In this document: piece by piece, positions 10,180 to 20,114 of the stretch | Position numbering within the stretch: position 1 is the stretch's first letter | How the letters are laid out: each line of letters opens with the position of its first letter | Source: Rugalucina vietnamica | Lineage: Eukaryota; Mollusca; Bivalvia; Lucinida; Lucinidae | Length of the DNA: 64,000 nucleotides | NCBI GenBank assembly: GCA_964017185.1 | Contig: OZ024876.1 | Span: 15,884,226-15,948,225 of the forward strand | Direction: 5' to 3' | Position numbers and translations under genes: made by a program | Notes under the pieces: generated by a model | Told to the model about the DNA's origin: nothing | What the model saw: only the letters and a program-made list of their open reading frames with translations | Databases searched by the model: none

Positions 10180-10430
10180 ATCTTCACCTCTGAAACCGCT
10201 TGGCCAATCAAATTGAAATTTTATGTGGAGCATCTATGGGTAGGGGGGAACGAAAGTTTGTTTGTGAAATCTGGGTTACATGACCAAGATGGCCGCCACG
10301 CCCATATATGGCTAAAACCACTCAAAAATCTTCTTCACCAGAGCCGGCAGGCCGATTTTCACGAAAATCGGTATGTAGCATCGATGACTCCAGCCCATCA
10401 TAATTTGATAAAATGATGACCCTTGGAAGA
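10180..10430 (+). repeat. Continuation of repeat family D after SINE insertion
   Basis: CTCTGAAACCGCTTGGCCAA through AAGATGGCCGCCACGCCCAT resumes the unit interrupted by the SINE. Confidence 0.7.
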
Positions 10431-10740
10431 CCTGGATTTGCGGATCCAGACATTTTTACGAGAGGGGGTCCAACCAAAATGGTAAAATATTGTCGCAGAC
10501 GAGGGGGGGGTCCAACCCCCCAAAAAATCCCAAAATTACCCTGTTTAGGTAAACTTTTCAGATTCCGGGGGGGGGGGGTTCCGGACCCCCGTAGAGCGTT
10601 TACAGGACCATTGGTCCTCTGGTTTTCATTACGTGTTGGTAGACGGAATATTTCCATCGGTATTCTGTTAGACCTCTCCATACACAGAAAAGGAGCGCGG
10701 TCACGAAGTGTATCGGTGTGCAGGTTAGCCAGCTGATCAA
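10431..10740. repeat. G-rich low-complexity segment
   Basis: Several long G runs (GAGGGGGGGG, then a pure G run near 10567) and GGTCCAACCCCCC make opposite-strand open frames that are not genes. The origin is unclear. Confidence 0.45.
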
Positions 10741-11568
10741 ACGTGCTGCGAACCTTGCTTAACCCTTAAACAGGACAACACTATTCTGACTTTTAAGCGC
10801 GCATACAAACTCTAACTCACAAACACACACTCACGCAAACACGTTCCGTAGAGGACTTTGTCTCGCAGTGGCTCAGTCAGTCGCCTCTTAAAATCACATA
10901 GCACAAATAAATACGTAGTTGATATAAGACAGGTACAGAATGATTTTAATAAGAACATTAATTTTGACTCGTTTCGCAGGTTGAGCGCGAGAACGAAACG
11001 CCTACAAATGAAAATTGTTGTCTTTCCGTTAAACTGTCTAATTCTGATGGAACAAGGAACCAGAAGTGACCTTTGACACGAAATATTTTCTAAAATCGCA
11101 TCATATATATATCACTTATCATATTTGCCATTAAAGATGCGTTACTCGTTCAATGCGAGTCGGATTTACAAATGCTTGGCGCGAATAAAATGCCTCCATT
11201 TTAACAGCTTCCAATGCAGAATTCGATTATTTTAGACACTCGTGTGTATAACTAGGCGTCGCTCGTTCGATAAACCGAGGTCCCGGCTTCGTATGACAAT
11301 AACTGTTGGTGGGAAAAACCAATATCAACTATTTGTTATCGCCATGTGACATTTTACATACTGGCTTATGTATATACGTACATTGGTTCTGCTAAGCTAC
11401 ATTTTCACGTGGTTTTCGTGAACGCACAGAAAACTTTATACATGTATACATGGCATGATTTACGATTTGAAACATAAGTTGATCTTTAATTTTATGTGCA
11501 GTTTTTTATTCTACGCCTTAATACAACGTTTTGACATATTTCAAGTCATCTCGAGCATGGTCGGTTAT
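10741..11568. other. Interior of FB1, nothing recognised
   Basis: No gene was recognised. An A-box-like GTGGCTCAGTCAGTCGCCTC near 10869 resembles the inverted segment near 13800 and may be another tRNA-derived relic. Confidence 0.35.
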
Positions 11569-12600
11569 CCATATCAGGATAACGTGTCCGTGAATACCCC
11601 ATGAACCACACTTTTATACAGCAAAACTTTGGTATGCATGGGTATACCTATTTTAAGCTAACATGAGCCCTTCGGCTCAAAAAGCGAGCTTATAGGATGA
11701 CCATGCCCCCGTCGTCCGTCCGACGTCGTCCGTCAACAATTTCCATGATATTCTCCCCTGAAACCAAATGGCAAATCAAAGTTAAACTGCTTGCGGAGCA
11801 TTCTTAGGAAGGGGTAACGAAAGTTTGCATAAATGACCCAGGTCACATGACTAAGATGGCCGCCATAGCTATAAATAGCAAAAACCTTTAAAACAATTTC
11901 TTCCCAGATTTTGAAACTAAAGTTTGAAGCATCAGGCAATAGAGTTCTACAAAGTTGGTATACATCATAATGCTGGGATGACCTTGACCTATTTTATGGC
12001 AGGGTCAACTTAGGTCGCCCATGCATTTAAATGGGGAAAATAAGTTGAATGTAATTAAATGGGTGGAAACTCGCGATGAGCATGCAAAGGTACTGAAGAT
12101 TTATGTCCATGAAAACATTTAGTCCCCAGGGGTGTGTCTGCTCCTGCCCGGGGGCTATATACATGCATATGACCAAAATATTCAAACATCTCTGCAACCG
12201 CATGGCCGATCAAAGCCACACTTCATGGAAAGGGAACGAAAGATTGTATAAATGGCCGCCATGGCTATAAACTGCAAAAACCTTTAAAATGTTCTTCAGA
12301 ACCAGCAGGCCTATGATTTTGAAACTTGGCATTAAGCATCTACAAAGTTTATACATGGCCTAAATCATGACCCAGGGATGATATTGACCTATTTTACGGC
12401 AAGGTCAACTTAGGATGCCCATGCATCTGAAAACACAGATTGTGAGTACTCGTTAGAACTGCCTCTGCGAGGCAGTTTTAGCGTGTACCAACAATCTATG
12501 TTTTGAGCAAAATAAAAAGATAAAAATGTTGAACTGATAATTTTCATTTTTTACAACTTTAAAAACACTGTATATTGCTTGTTAAGGTTTTGTTATGCTA
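11569..12600. mobile_element. Hairpin element family A, copy 3, split by a family D insertion
   Basis: The left end (ATCAGGATAACGTGTCCGTG to GGGTATACCTATTTT) lies at 11569-11654. The central hairpin and right end (ACACAGATTGTGAGTACTCG onward) lie at 12431-12600. A family D repeat of about 775 bp separates them. Confidence 0.7.
11655..12430 (+). repeat. Repeat family D, two units inserted in a hairpin element
   Basis: It begins AAGCTAACATGAGCCCTTCG and contains two units of about 400 bases, each with an AAATGGCCGCCAT-like block and TGACCTATTTTA.GGCA. It interrupts hairpin element A copy 3 exactly between its outer and central parts. Confidence 0.65.
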
Positions 12601-12604
12601 GCGT

Positions 12605-12990
12605 CAAGATACACGGCACCATTTTAGTACACATGTATTACACATGCTGACAACAGAGCTACATGTACAACACCTTGATCATTCTTATCCTTACTCATAT
12701 GGGCATTTTTTGCGTTCGGAATCGGGCGAGCATAAATGCGCATAAGCTTCTTACTCAATCAGAATTTACATAAATAATAAATTTAATTGGTTTGTTGATA
12801 TGAGGTTTAACGTTAATCCAACAGCAAAGGTCATATGGATACATCAGTTTATAGTATCATCCGACAGACTTAAGGATTCCGGGATCAAACCCGCGGTCCC
12901 TGATTTAAAAGGACGAACACGTGCCGTTATCACTAACTGTTTTCGGCTTGTCAAGCAGCAATGTGGTTTGATAACTGATCCTGCTTGATA
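12605..12990. other. Interior of FB1, nothing recognised
   Basis: No gene was recognised. The segment just before the T-run (12880-12985) includes GATCAAACCCGCGGTCCC, a B-box-like string, so a degraded tRNA-derived SINE on the minus strand ending in the T-run is possible. Confidence 0.35.
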
Positions 12991-12993
12991 AAA

Positions 12994-13033
<40 letters not shown>
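12994..13033. repeat. Poly-T tract (about 40 bp)
   Basis: An uninterrupted T-run, plausibly the poly-A tail of a minus-strand retroposon. Confidence 0.8.
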
Positions 13034-13034
<1 letters not shown>

Positions 13035-13376
13035 ATTTTCGAGGGGCCGTGGGACAAAATTTCAACAGCCAAACACAGGGTTCACGGATGTCGTTTCGTT
13101 TGTTTACATATAAAAAGCCGGTAAATTGAGCACGTAAAATGTCTGCGTAATATACTGTGCATGAATATGTATATTCAGGAATTGTCTATCAGTATAAGCA
13201 ACATCGTAAATGCCTGCGATATAACAAAAGTCCTTACAGTAAAGATTGATGCAACATCACACAACATGTGATAAAATGGAGCAATTGAAAAAAGCAATAT
13301 CGCTTTGGCAACAACCATCACCAAGACAATGAACACTTCGTCGTAGGTTGCTGCCCAATTGATCAGTCTTACAATC

Positions 13377-13521
13377 ACAGGTGACACAAACCAAATTCTG
13401 CTTGTGGGTGTGCCAAGTCGTTTTCTGAGGGTTTCCCCCCCCCCCCCCCCACCTTGTTACTGATTTATCCGTGTCATATGAACTAAAATAATCTTGAACG
13501 GGGCGAAAATTGTATAAAAAC
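13377..13521 (+). mobile_element. tRNA-derived SINE, 5'-truncated copy
   Basis: The body blocks CACAAACCAAATTCTGCTTG, a C-run, ACTGATTTATCCGTGTCATA and AATCTTGAACGGGGCG match the middle and tail of the SINE family. The head is missing. Confidence 0.7.
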
Positions 13522-13757
13522 GAAATTATGATCTGAAATGAGCACAATCAGACTCTTATCTGTTATCAATAGAATGACCTGGAATCGATACAATTAAATT
13601 TCACATCCTCACTAAGGTGGGCGTAGTGTAATTCTGGGCCCTGATTAGATTTTAACAGATAGCAAAACTTCTCCGATGTTACTCGTGCCTATAAGAAAAA
13701 AATGCATTTACATTCCATCATGCACGCATGTTTAATGTAAATACTGGACCCTGGTCT

Positions 13758-13835
13758 CGACCGAAAGACGGAGTTACGCGTTGGATTGAACGCGCGGCCC
13801 GTTTTACGAGGCGACTGACTGAACCACTACGACAT
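13758..13835 (-). ncRNA. tRNA-like relic
   Basis: On the minus strand GTAGTGGTTCAGTCAGTCGC (A-box-like) is followed by GCGTTCAATCCAACGCG (B-box-like) at tRNA spacing. A complete cloverleaf was not found. It is probably a SINE head or pseudo-tRNA. Confidence 0.35.
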
Positions 13836-14307
13836 GGAGTGCTTTATGGAAACACTTTAGCAACTCATAAAAATAATATTGTGTTAGTTTTATTGTAATC
13901 ATATTTATTTGAATTCAACCAGGTAAACAACACGCATACAATATCACACAGAATAAATATGGATCAAAAAGAAAACTTATGTCTTGCCAAATTAATTTAC
14001 TACATCGCAACCAGCACACTGGATATGGCTGAATTACTGGTCTACAATAAACAAAATTAGTTGTGTGGCTTGGCGAAAAATAGCTACATGTAGGATGTTG
14101 CCTCCATCGCACTTCGTATGGCATGCAGATGACTGTCGAATGAGCGAAACTTCGACATCAAGCTGATAATCTGTTTGAAATATAAACAGAATGAATTATG
14201 TTCGCTCACGAGACAGCACGTGAAACTGTAGTTTTACATCTAATAATCACAGATATACATGTATCTGAACATGTACACTATACTATTTGATTTATTGTCT
14301 TGCGCAT

Positions 14308-14520
14308 TTTAGTTCAGTTTTACGTCCCTTTCAAGATTATTTCAGCTCACCAATCAGTAGGTGGGGTGAAAACGTGAGCACCCTAAGAAAAACCACCTGG
14401 CACTCCCGCAAGTTGAACTTGGCTTGTATCATATGTGGCCAGTGTGGGGCTCGAACACACACAAGACACAGCGGTGAAAGAAACAGCGCTCTCAACCGCT
14501 CGGCCACGGGGGCCGCTAAG
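14308..14520 (-). mobile_element. tRNA-derived SINE in FB1 right arm
   Basis: On the minus strand it reads GCGGCCCCCGTGGCCGAGCG, the A-box, then the body and AATCTTGAAAGGGACGTAAA. It has no counterpart in the left arm of FB1, so it inserted after the fold-back formed. Confidence 0.8.
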
Positions 14521-14861
14521 TCATTAGAGGCGGCCAACTTATCCTAGCCGCATTATCTGTACCAGCCTTCAGAAAATAAATGTTGACGTGAGGATCGGTC
14601 GCGGGTACGCTCTTCTGCCGATTACGATCAAGCTACCGGCTTAAATCGGTGAAAAGACAACAAGACTTAGTGAAAACCCTATACGTGCAGGCTGCCTTCT
14701 CCCTACACACTTTAATCCACAAATTAACGATTTTAGTATAAAATGCAGTAGTGCATTTTGTGAGTTTTGCATTTTTTTCTTTTCTTTTCTTTTTCATTTT
14801 CTAAGCTATATTGTCACAGATGCGAAAAAAAGGAAGCAATTAACAATAGAAAAAGAATTTT

Positions 14862-14937
14862 TGTCCTAGCCGGACTCGAACCCAGGACCTTTTGTTTTTA
14901 TTCCATACATGCTACCTACTGAGCTACAGAGTAAGAC
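14862..14937 (-). ncRNA. tRNA-like Pol III segment in FB1 right arm
   Basis: Reverse complement of the segment at 8046. The minus strand shows TGTAGCTCAGTAGGTAGCAT and GGGTTCGAGTCC, with six of seven acceptor pairs possible (GTCTTAC against CTAGGAC). The anticodon arm does not fold well, so a functional tRNA is not claimed. Confidence 0.5.
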
Positions 14938-15152
14938 GTAGTGGACTATTTCTTTTTTGCCTGTCTTGTTTAATTGGTCTCCGTTAGGCTATAGGTAGTT
15001 TTTACCAAGTAATTATTCATATCGCCCCTCGTCATCGTCTCAAATATGCCCTCACGAGTCGTCCCCCATCACACCGAAAATCGTAACCGCAAGCGCCAGC
15101 AACATTTACGTTCAAAAGTGAAAAATGTCTAATACCACACTGTTTTAGGTCT

Positions 15153-15672
15153 GTCACAGTGTGAATGATTCTTTATGATATCAGCTACTGATTCTTGATG
15201 ATATCAGGTAAAGGATTCTTGACAAATGCTACGGATTCTTGACAAGAATTGATACTCCCAATTGCAAACAGCAAAAAATGGTAATTTTAGATAGTTTTAT
15301 TTCTAAATTTTGTCAGGAGACATATTAGAAGCATGGTTCATGATAATCTATGTATATATTCTACATGTTAGGGTTTCAAAATAAAACCAATTAGATAAAT
15401 TGAGCAAATATGAAAAACTTGGCAATTCGGTATAATTGTGTGAATTCCTAAGCAAACTTGTTTGGAAACATTGAAACAGTTAATAAAAGTGATATGTGGA
15501 CCTTCAAATTCTACATTACCCTGCGTAATAACCCTTTTTCATTTTTTTGCATGCTACGGATTCTTGATGATACGTTACAGATTCTTTATGATAACAAAAT
15601 GTGGGTAACGGATTATTTATGATATATGTTACTGATTCTTTATGATAAATGTTACAGATTCTTTATGATTTA
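15153..15672 (+). mobile_element. Motif-array element with GATTCTTTATGATA arrays, copy 1
   Basis: It starts GGTCTGTCACAGTGTGAATG. Both ends are crowded with variants of TACNGATTCTTTATGATA (15165-15245 and 15545-15672), flanking a unique AT-rich core. A second element with the same end and motif, in reverse orientation, lies at 26768-27297, but its core sequence differs. Non-coding. Confidence 0.65.
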
Positions 15673-16049
15673 AAGCAAGTTTATGATGTTCTACAACTTG
15701 AAATGCAGATTTGGACCCATGGTCACCAATGAACTGTATTTTTATCAACTCCACACTGCAAGAAATATGATGTGCAGTGTAAAATTCGATCAGATTTATC
15801 ACAAGCCAATTAATAATTGTGATTAATGTAGAACCTTGTTGTATATTTGTGTATATCACAAAACACTATTATTAATTTATTAACTTTTTGTTAAAATCAA
15901 TTCAATTTTTTCAATCAGTGAGACCGACAATCTTATAAGTACATGTAGTATTCATGTATGTTTAATTTTACATTTTTTTCTGTTTTGGGTCTCACAAGGA
16001 TGGGCATTGATCCCATTTCTTACCACCTTACCGCCTCGCTATGTCACCT

Positions 16050-16125
16050 TATGTATGTTTTCATGTTTGGGTAACTGAGTGACTGCCTAGTGGGAAAAAG
16101 CTACTCACTCAGATTACAAAATGTT
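16050..16125 (+). mobile_element. Penelope-like 3'-tail fragment upstream of a second copy
   Basis: ATGTATGTTTTCATGTTTGG, GGTAACTGAGTGACTGCC and GGGAAAAAGCTACTCACTC match the 3' untranslated region of the family (compare 16975 and 24350). It lies about 35 bases before the next copy, consistent with the partial tandem arrangement typical of Penelope-like elements. Confidence 0.6.
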
Positions 16126-16236
16126 CCCTAAGTATACCAAGTATAACTTGGTATAACGGCAAAACTTCTCCAACAGGGCTATCGGTATCATAAACTTCGA
16201 AAAACCTTTTCTAAATTTTATCGTAGACACTATGAA

Positions 16237-16527
16237 TTGATTTCCAAATATAATGTTGGGTTAAAGACGCTTTTAAGTGAGGGCCTTTCGGAACCTGAAT
16301 TTTATGGTGACTTGGTTTACAAATTTAAGAAACTTATAGGAATTAATGATTTTTCTTTTCAATTCAGAAAAATCATAACACGTTACAGACGTATAGATTA
16401 TAACTTGAATGTTATGCGACAGTCTGCATGCTTAGTTTTTAACCCAATCATGGTTGATAACTATGCTGCCTTCTTTAATTGCACGCCGGTAGGTCGGGCG
16501 TCAGACTCTATGATGGCCCCGACTTAA
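16237..16527 (+). pseudogene. Penelope-like RT C-terminal fragment
   Basis: The frame encodes the C-terminal region after the reverse transcriptase domain (SKYNVGLKTLLSEGL and VDNYAAFFNCTPVGRASDS). It matches the minus-strand copy at 21450-23330. The catalytic region is absent because the copy is 5'-truncated, so it cannot make an active enzyme. The stop after SDSMMAPT is shared with the copy ending at 23902, so this is probably the true end of the family protein. Confidence 0.75.
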
Positions 16528-16687
16528 AGCTATTCATTTTAGTTGGTTGGGGCCGGAGCTTCTTGTCTGTTGCTTGGCCCACCGGGGTTCAACTGGTGTT
16601 TTTCTTTTGCTCCGGAGTTAGTAGGTTATTCGGCACCCAAGGATCTCCATCGTCGGGCAGCTTACTCAATCTGTGAGTCCTGGGTTT

Positions 16688-16738
16688 TGATTCATCAGGA
16701 TGTTTATCTTGATTTATATGTTTGTTCTTGATGATTCA
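16688..16738 (+). ncRNA. Hairpin H2 in Penelope-like 3' region
   Basis: TGATTCATCAGGA pairs with TTCTTGATGATTCA at 12 of 13 positions around a loop of about 24 bases. The hairpin recurs at 21388-21438 (minus) and 24062-24112 and lies about 50 bases before the larger structured domain. Confidence 0.55.
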
Positions 16739-16789
16739 TTGACTAGTTAGAGATTCACCACGAGGACCGAAGAACTAATTAAATGTTAT

Positions 16790-16898
16790 GAACCACTGCA
16801 GAAGCTGAGGGTGAGGTTAGGCGCCTGTAAAACCGGTTTAAGCCCGCCAGTAACTTTGTGTTACTGATCGTTCCAAGGCGATACTTCTGTGGTGGTTC
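16790..16898 (+). ncRNA. Structured RNA domain of Penelope-like element, copy A
   Basis: About 109 nt are closed by a 15-bp helix, GAACCACTGCAGAAG against CTTCTGTGGTGGTTC, with two G-U pairs. Inside are CTGAGGGTGAGG, the palindrome AGGCGCCT (16819-16826), GTAAAACCGGTTTAAGCCC, a hairpin AGTAAC/GTTACT and a hairpin ATCG/CGAT. Five copies in the window vary while preserving the pairs. It is not a recognised hammerhead: no CTGANGA plus GAAA core is present. Its function is unknown. Confidence 0.6.
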
Positions 16899-17230
16899 TT
16901 TTTGTTTTATGTCTTGGTGTTTAAATTTTTTTTGTGCTGTTGGCGCCTTGTGTGTGTTTTCATAGTTTTGGTTAAGTTAAGGTAACTGAGTGGCCACCTT
17001 TTGGGAAAATAGCTGCTCATTCGGCTTACGATATGTTTCATGGTATATAAGTACCTGATTGTTAGTTTGGTTTTTTCCCACCTCGGTTTTTGGAGTGGGA
17101 ATCTTTTTCTGATTGTGCCTTTTCCTGATCTTTGCCTACTTGTACCTTTTTTCACATTGGTTTTCGGAGTGGGAATTTCTGATTGCACCATTTCCTCTAA
17201 TCATCATCATTGCATACTTTTTTCCTTTTC

Positions 17231-19277
17231 GGTGCCACCCTTGCGAAAATTAAACGCGGCTCTGTATAAAAGCTGCAGAAAAGCCGGCTTTTCTGCAGCT
17301 TTTCTGCGTTTCTTTTTCAAAGCTGTAGAAAAGGCGCGTTTCTATTTTAGACCTGCGTTTTAGCTGCGTTTTTTTCAGTGAGCTGCAGAAAAGCTGTACT
17401 TTTTTTAAGTGAGCTGCGTTGAAGCTGTATATTTAATTTGGGTATCTGAAAAAGCCGCGTCTTTAGGTATAGAAGCTGTAGAAAAGCTGGATATTATTTC
17501 TTTTTCAAAACAGGTTTAATCTACAGCTCTTGAAAGCTGTAGAAAAGCTGTGTATTAGTGAAATTTCAAATCAGACTATTAAAAAACATTAAGACGCAGC
17601 TTTTCTACAGCTTTTTGAAGCCGCATATTAAACTTTTAAATAAAGCTTCTGTATAGTATTACAGCTCTTCTTGAAAGCTTTGTAAAAGCTGGCTTTTCTC
17701 CAGCTTTTCTGCATTTATAAATAGGGGCTGTAGAAAAAATTAACTTTTTTAACTTAAGGTGGCATGCAGAAAAGGTGTGTCTTTTTCAAATAGCTGTGTT
17801 TCTTCATTTATTAGCTGTCGAAAAGCTCGATAATTCCTATTCTTTCAAATTTGAAATTGAGCTGAAAATGAATAATACGCAGCTTTTACGCAGAGCTGCG
17901 TATTTCTTCAACCATAGTCAGGTCTATGTAATATTAAGCAGTTTTAACTTGTTGCTATGGCAATTTTACCTGAGGGGGGCATCTGGCAAAGAAGTCTGTT
18001 TCAAAAACACTTTTGAGCATCATTTATAGGCTGACAATAGAAGAGAAAAGGAGTGATTTTTAAATTTTATACATACTGTTTGAAATTGCTGTGGATTCTC
18101 AGGTAAGAAATTTATTTACTTCAGCTATTTCAGTGAACTTTATTATACATTTTACTTACATGTAAGACCAAAGAAAAACACACACATGAGCTGGAATATG
18201 ATGTTTCCCTGCTAGATACACAATCAATTGTATTTGTTGATGTTGAATAACTGTGGAGAGATTCTCAGATCAGCAGTGAAATAATATCCTTTTATTGCCA
18301 GTTATAATTCATACATAGTATAGATGTGTTATTCCAGCAGACTATCAACTACAATTAAGGTATGTATCTGAAAAAGTATTCCTTAAGTAATGTTTGGCTT
18401 CAAACTTCCTAGACATGTCATCCCTTCCTAATTGCCACTTAACTAGTTCAATAAAGATTAAAATCTTGTACCAAAGGATGCAACACAATGTCACAAACCT
18501 TCTACCACTCACTCTGGCCCTTGATGCTCTACCACTGAGCCAGGTTGCTGATCTACTTCCGGAAGGTAAGCATGATCCACAAACATAAGCATGATCCACA
18601 AACAAAAAAAATTTATATGTGCTTATTTTGTTTTCTTTTCAAACTTGTGTTTGTCTGTTCTTATTTGCTAGTATGTTTTCTAGTCACCTGTCTGATGCTA
18701 CTTTGTCACTTTTTTTTATCCAGTTCTGTTCTTTTTATATTAAAATTCTATTTGATATTGTTTCAAACCTTTTTGAAATTTTTGTTTGTCTGTTCTTATC
18801 CAGATTTTTTTTAAAAGACGCAGGTTTATTAAAAGCCGCGTATACGCAGCTATAAAAGCCGCGTTTACGCAGCTGTATTAAAAGCCGCGTAAACGCAGCT
18901 TAGAAACGCGGCTTTTATAAAAGTCGCGTTTCTTAGCCACGCGGCTTTCTGCAAAAGCCGCGTATGTAAGCTTCGCAAAAGCTGTAGAAAAGCCGGCGGT
19001 ATTGGCACCTGCATAAAAGCCGGCTTTTCCGCAGCTTTTTGCGTTAACGCAGCTAGCTGCGTTTACGCGCCTTTCTGCGTTAAAACTTCGCAGAAGCTTC
19101 GCAAAAGCCGGCTTTTCTACAGCTTTGTCAATATACCTGCGTATTGGCGGCTTTTCCGCAGCTCTGCGGAAAAGCTAGCTTTTCTACAGCAAATACGCAG
19201 GTGCCAATACCGCCGGCTTTTGCGAAGCTTTCGCGAAGCTTTTAATGCTGCGCAGCCGGCTTTTTTCGCAAGGGCAC
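17231..19277. mobile_element. Motif-array TIR element with AGCTGCAGAAAAGC arrays
   Basis: The ends are inverted: GTGCCACCCTTGCGAAAA at 17231, and the reverse complement of GTGCCCTTGCGAAAAAA at 19277. Both subterminal regions (17250-17900 and 18810-19265) are packed with variants of AAAAGC(C/T)GCGT and AGCTGCAGAAAAGC in both orientations, including the perfect palindrome CTGCAGAAAAGCCGG and its mirror at about 17272. The 0.9 kb core (17905-18800) is unrelated AT-rich sequence with no transposase frame. Confidence 0.75.
18481..18560 (-). ncRNA. tRNA-like A-box segment in transposon core
   Basis: On the minus strand CTGGCTCAGTGGTAGAGCAT is a strong tRNA A-box and D-arm. A credible B-box at tRNA distance is lacking, so it is probably a pseudo-tRNA or SINE head. 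Confidence 0.3.
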
Positions 19278-19444
19278 TTCAGGGATTTAACATTTACTGC
19301 CAGACTAGAATTCAGGAAATACAAATATTCAAGGCCACTAATGAGTATTGATTATTTGAAATAGATCCGCATTCCTTTCACTGCTGTTTCAGGATCTCAT
19401 CTCTATGGCAAGCCAATTTACTGTTTATTCAAGAAAGCAGACAT

Positions 19445-20105
19445 CTGTTATGCAATATTAGATATCTTGTTTAATAAATATGATATTTACTTTAATTTAT
19501 TAGATATCTATTATAAAGAAGATATCTTATATAGCAAATACGATATCCATTTAATTATATTAAATATACAAAATGTAAATATTAGATATTCACAATGTTA
19601 ATTTATATGTCTTATATTGTATATTTAGATATCATTCAGGCTTAATAAGATATTTTATTTGTAAAAATAGATATCTAAATTGACAAATAAGATATCTTAA
19701 AAATTATATTAGATATCCTATTTGTAAAAAGTATATGACATATCATAATTCATAATTTGTCATAAAGATATCTGATATAGCAATTATGATATAAGATATT
19801 AGATTTTTTCTTAATATGACATCTTAATCAGCATTTGAGAATATGCCATCTTAATCAGCATTTGAGTTATCTAAAATAGTTGTATAGATATCTATGTTAA
19901 CATATAAGCTTTTTATATTTGTCAAATAAGATACCCTCTTGAGTATATAAGATATCTTTATTACATAAGATATCTAATATGCTTAAGTAGATATGGTTTT
20001 AGACAAATAAGATATCTTATTTACAAAAAAAGTTATCTTATATCCTTTATTAGCTATCGTATTGAGCTAAACAAATAAGACACCTTTAGTTTATAATATA
20101 TCTTA
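19445..20105. repeat. GATATC motif array, left block
   Basis: More than twenty copies of AGATATCTTA-type motifs occur at irregular intervals of 15-40 bases in AT-rich DNA. A matching block lies at 24560-24905, on the far side of the nested Penelope-like copies, so both are probably the two ends of one motif-array element that the retroelements invaded. Confidence 0.7.
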
Positions 20106-20114
20106 TTATAAGTG

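Larger units (their letters stand above)
7846..15139. mobile_element. Large fold-back element FB1 (arms of about 1.1 kb)
   Basis: The left arm at about 7846-8945 is matched in reverse complement by 13885-15139. Shared landmarks, in mirror order, are TAGACATTTTTCACTTTTGA; GGGGGACGACTCGTGAGGGC; a tRNA-like segment; GGCTAGGATAAGTT; ACAGTTTCACGTGCTGTCTC; and GCGTGCTGTTTG followed by TCAAATAAATAT. The right arm is longer because it contains a SINE at 14308. The core holds dispersed repeats and no coding region, so this is a non-autonomous derivative. The superfamily is unknown. Confidence 0.75.
16160..17225 (+). mobile_element. Penelope-like retroelement, 5'-truncated copy
   Basis: It begins inside the coding region at CAAAACTTCTCCAACAGGGC. 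It keeps the last 100 or so codons, ending at the family stop after TPVGRASDSMMAPT (stop ends 16527), and continues through a 3' untranslated region with two structured RNA segments. The terminus TTTGCCTACTTGTACC is near 17150. A further partial tail block (GTTTTCGGAGTGGGAATTTC) follows to 17225, suggesting a duplicated terminus. Confidence 0.8.

Noticed and set aside
10322-10736. Overlapping open frames of 119 and 107 codons on opposite strands
   Set aside because: Both run through G-rich low-complexity sequence (Gly/Pro-rich translations); no domain and no splice context.
16790-16898. Identification of the structured domain as a hammerhead or twister ribozyme
   Set aside because: No hammerhead core (CTGANGA with GAAA) on either strand. 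GAGGG and AAGCCC strings recall twister, but the helices required between them could not be formed.
19445-20105. CRISPR-like or regulatory repeat array
   Set aside because: The motif is a short palindrome at irregular spacing in eukaryotic AT-rich DNA; there are no constant-length spacers.
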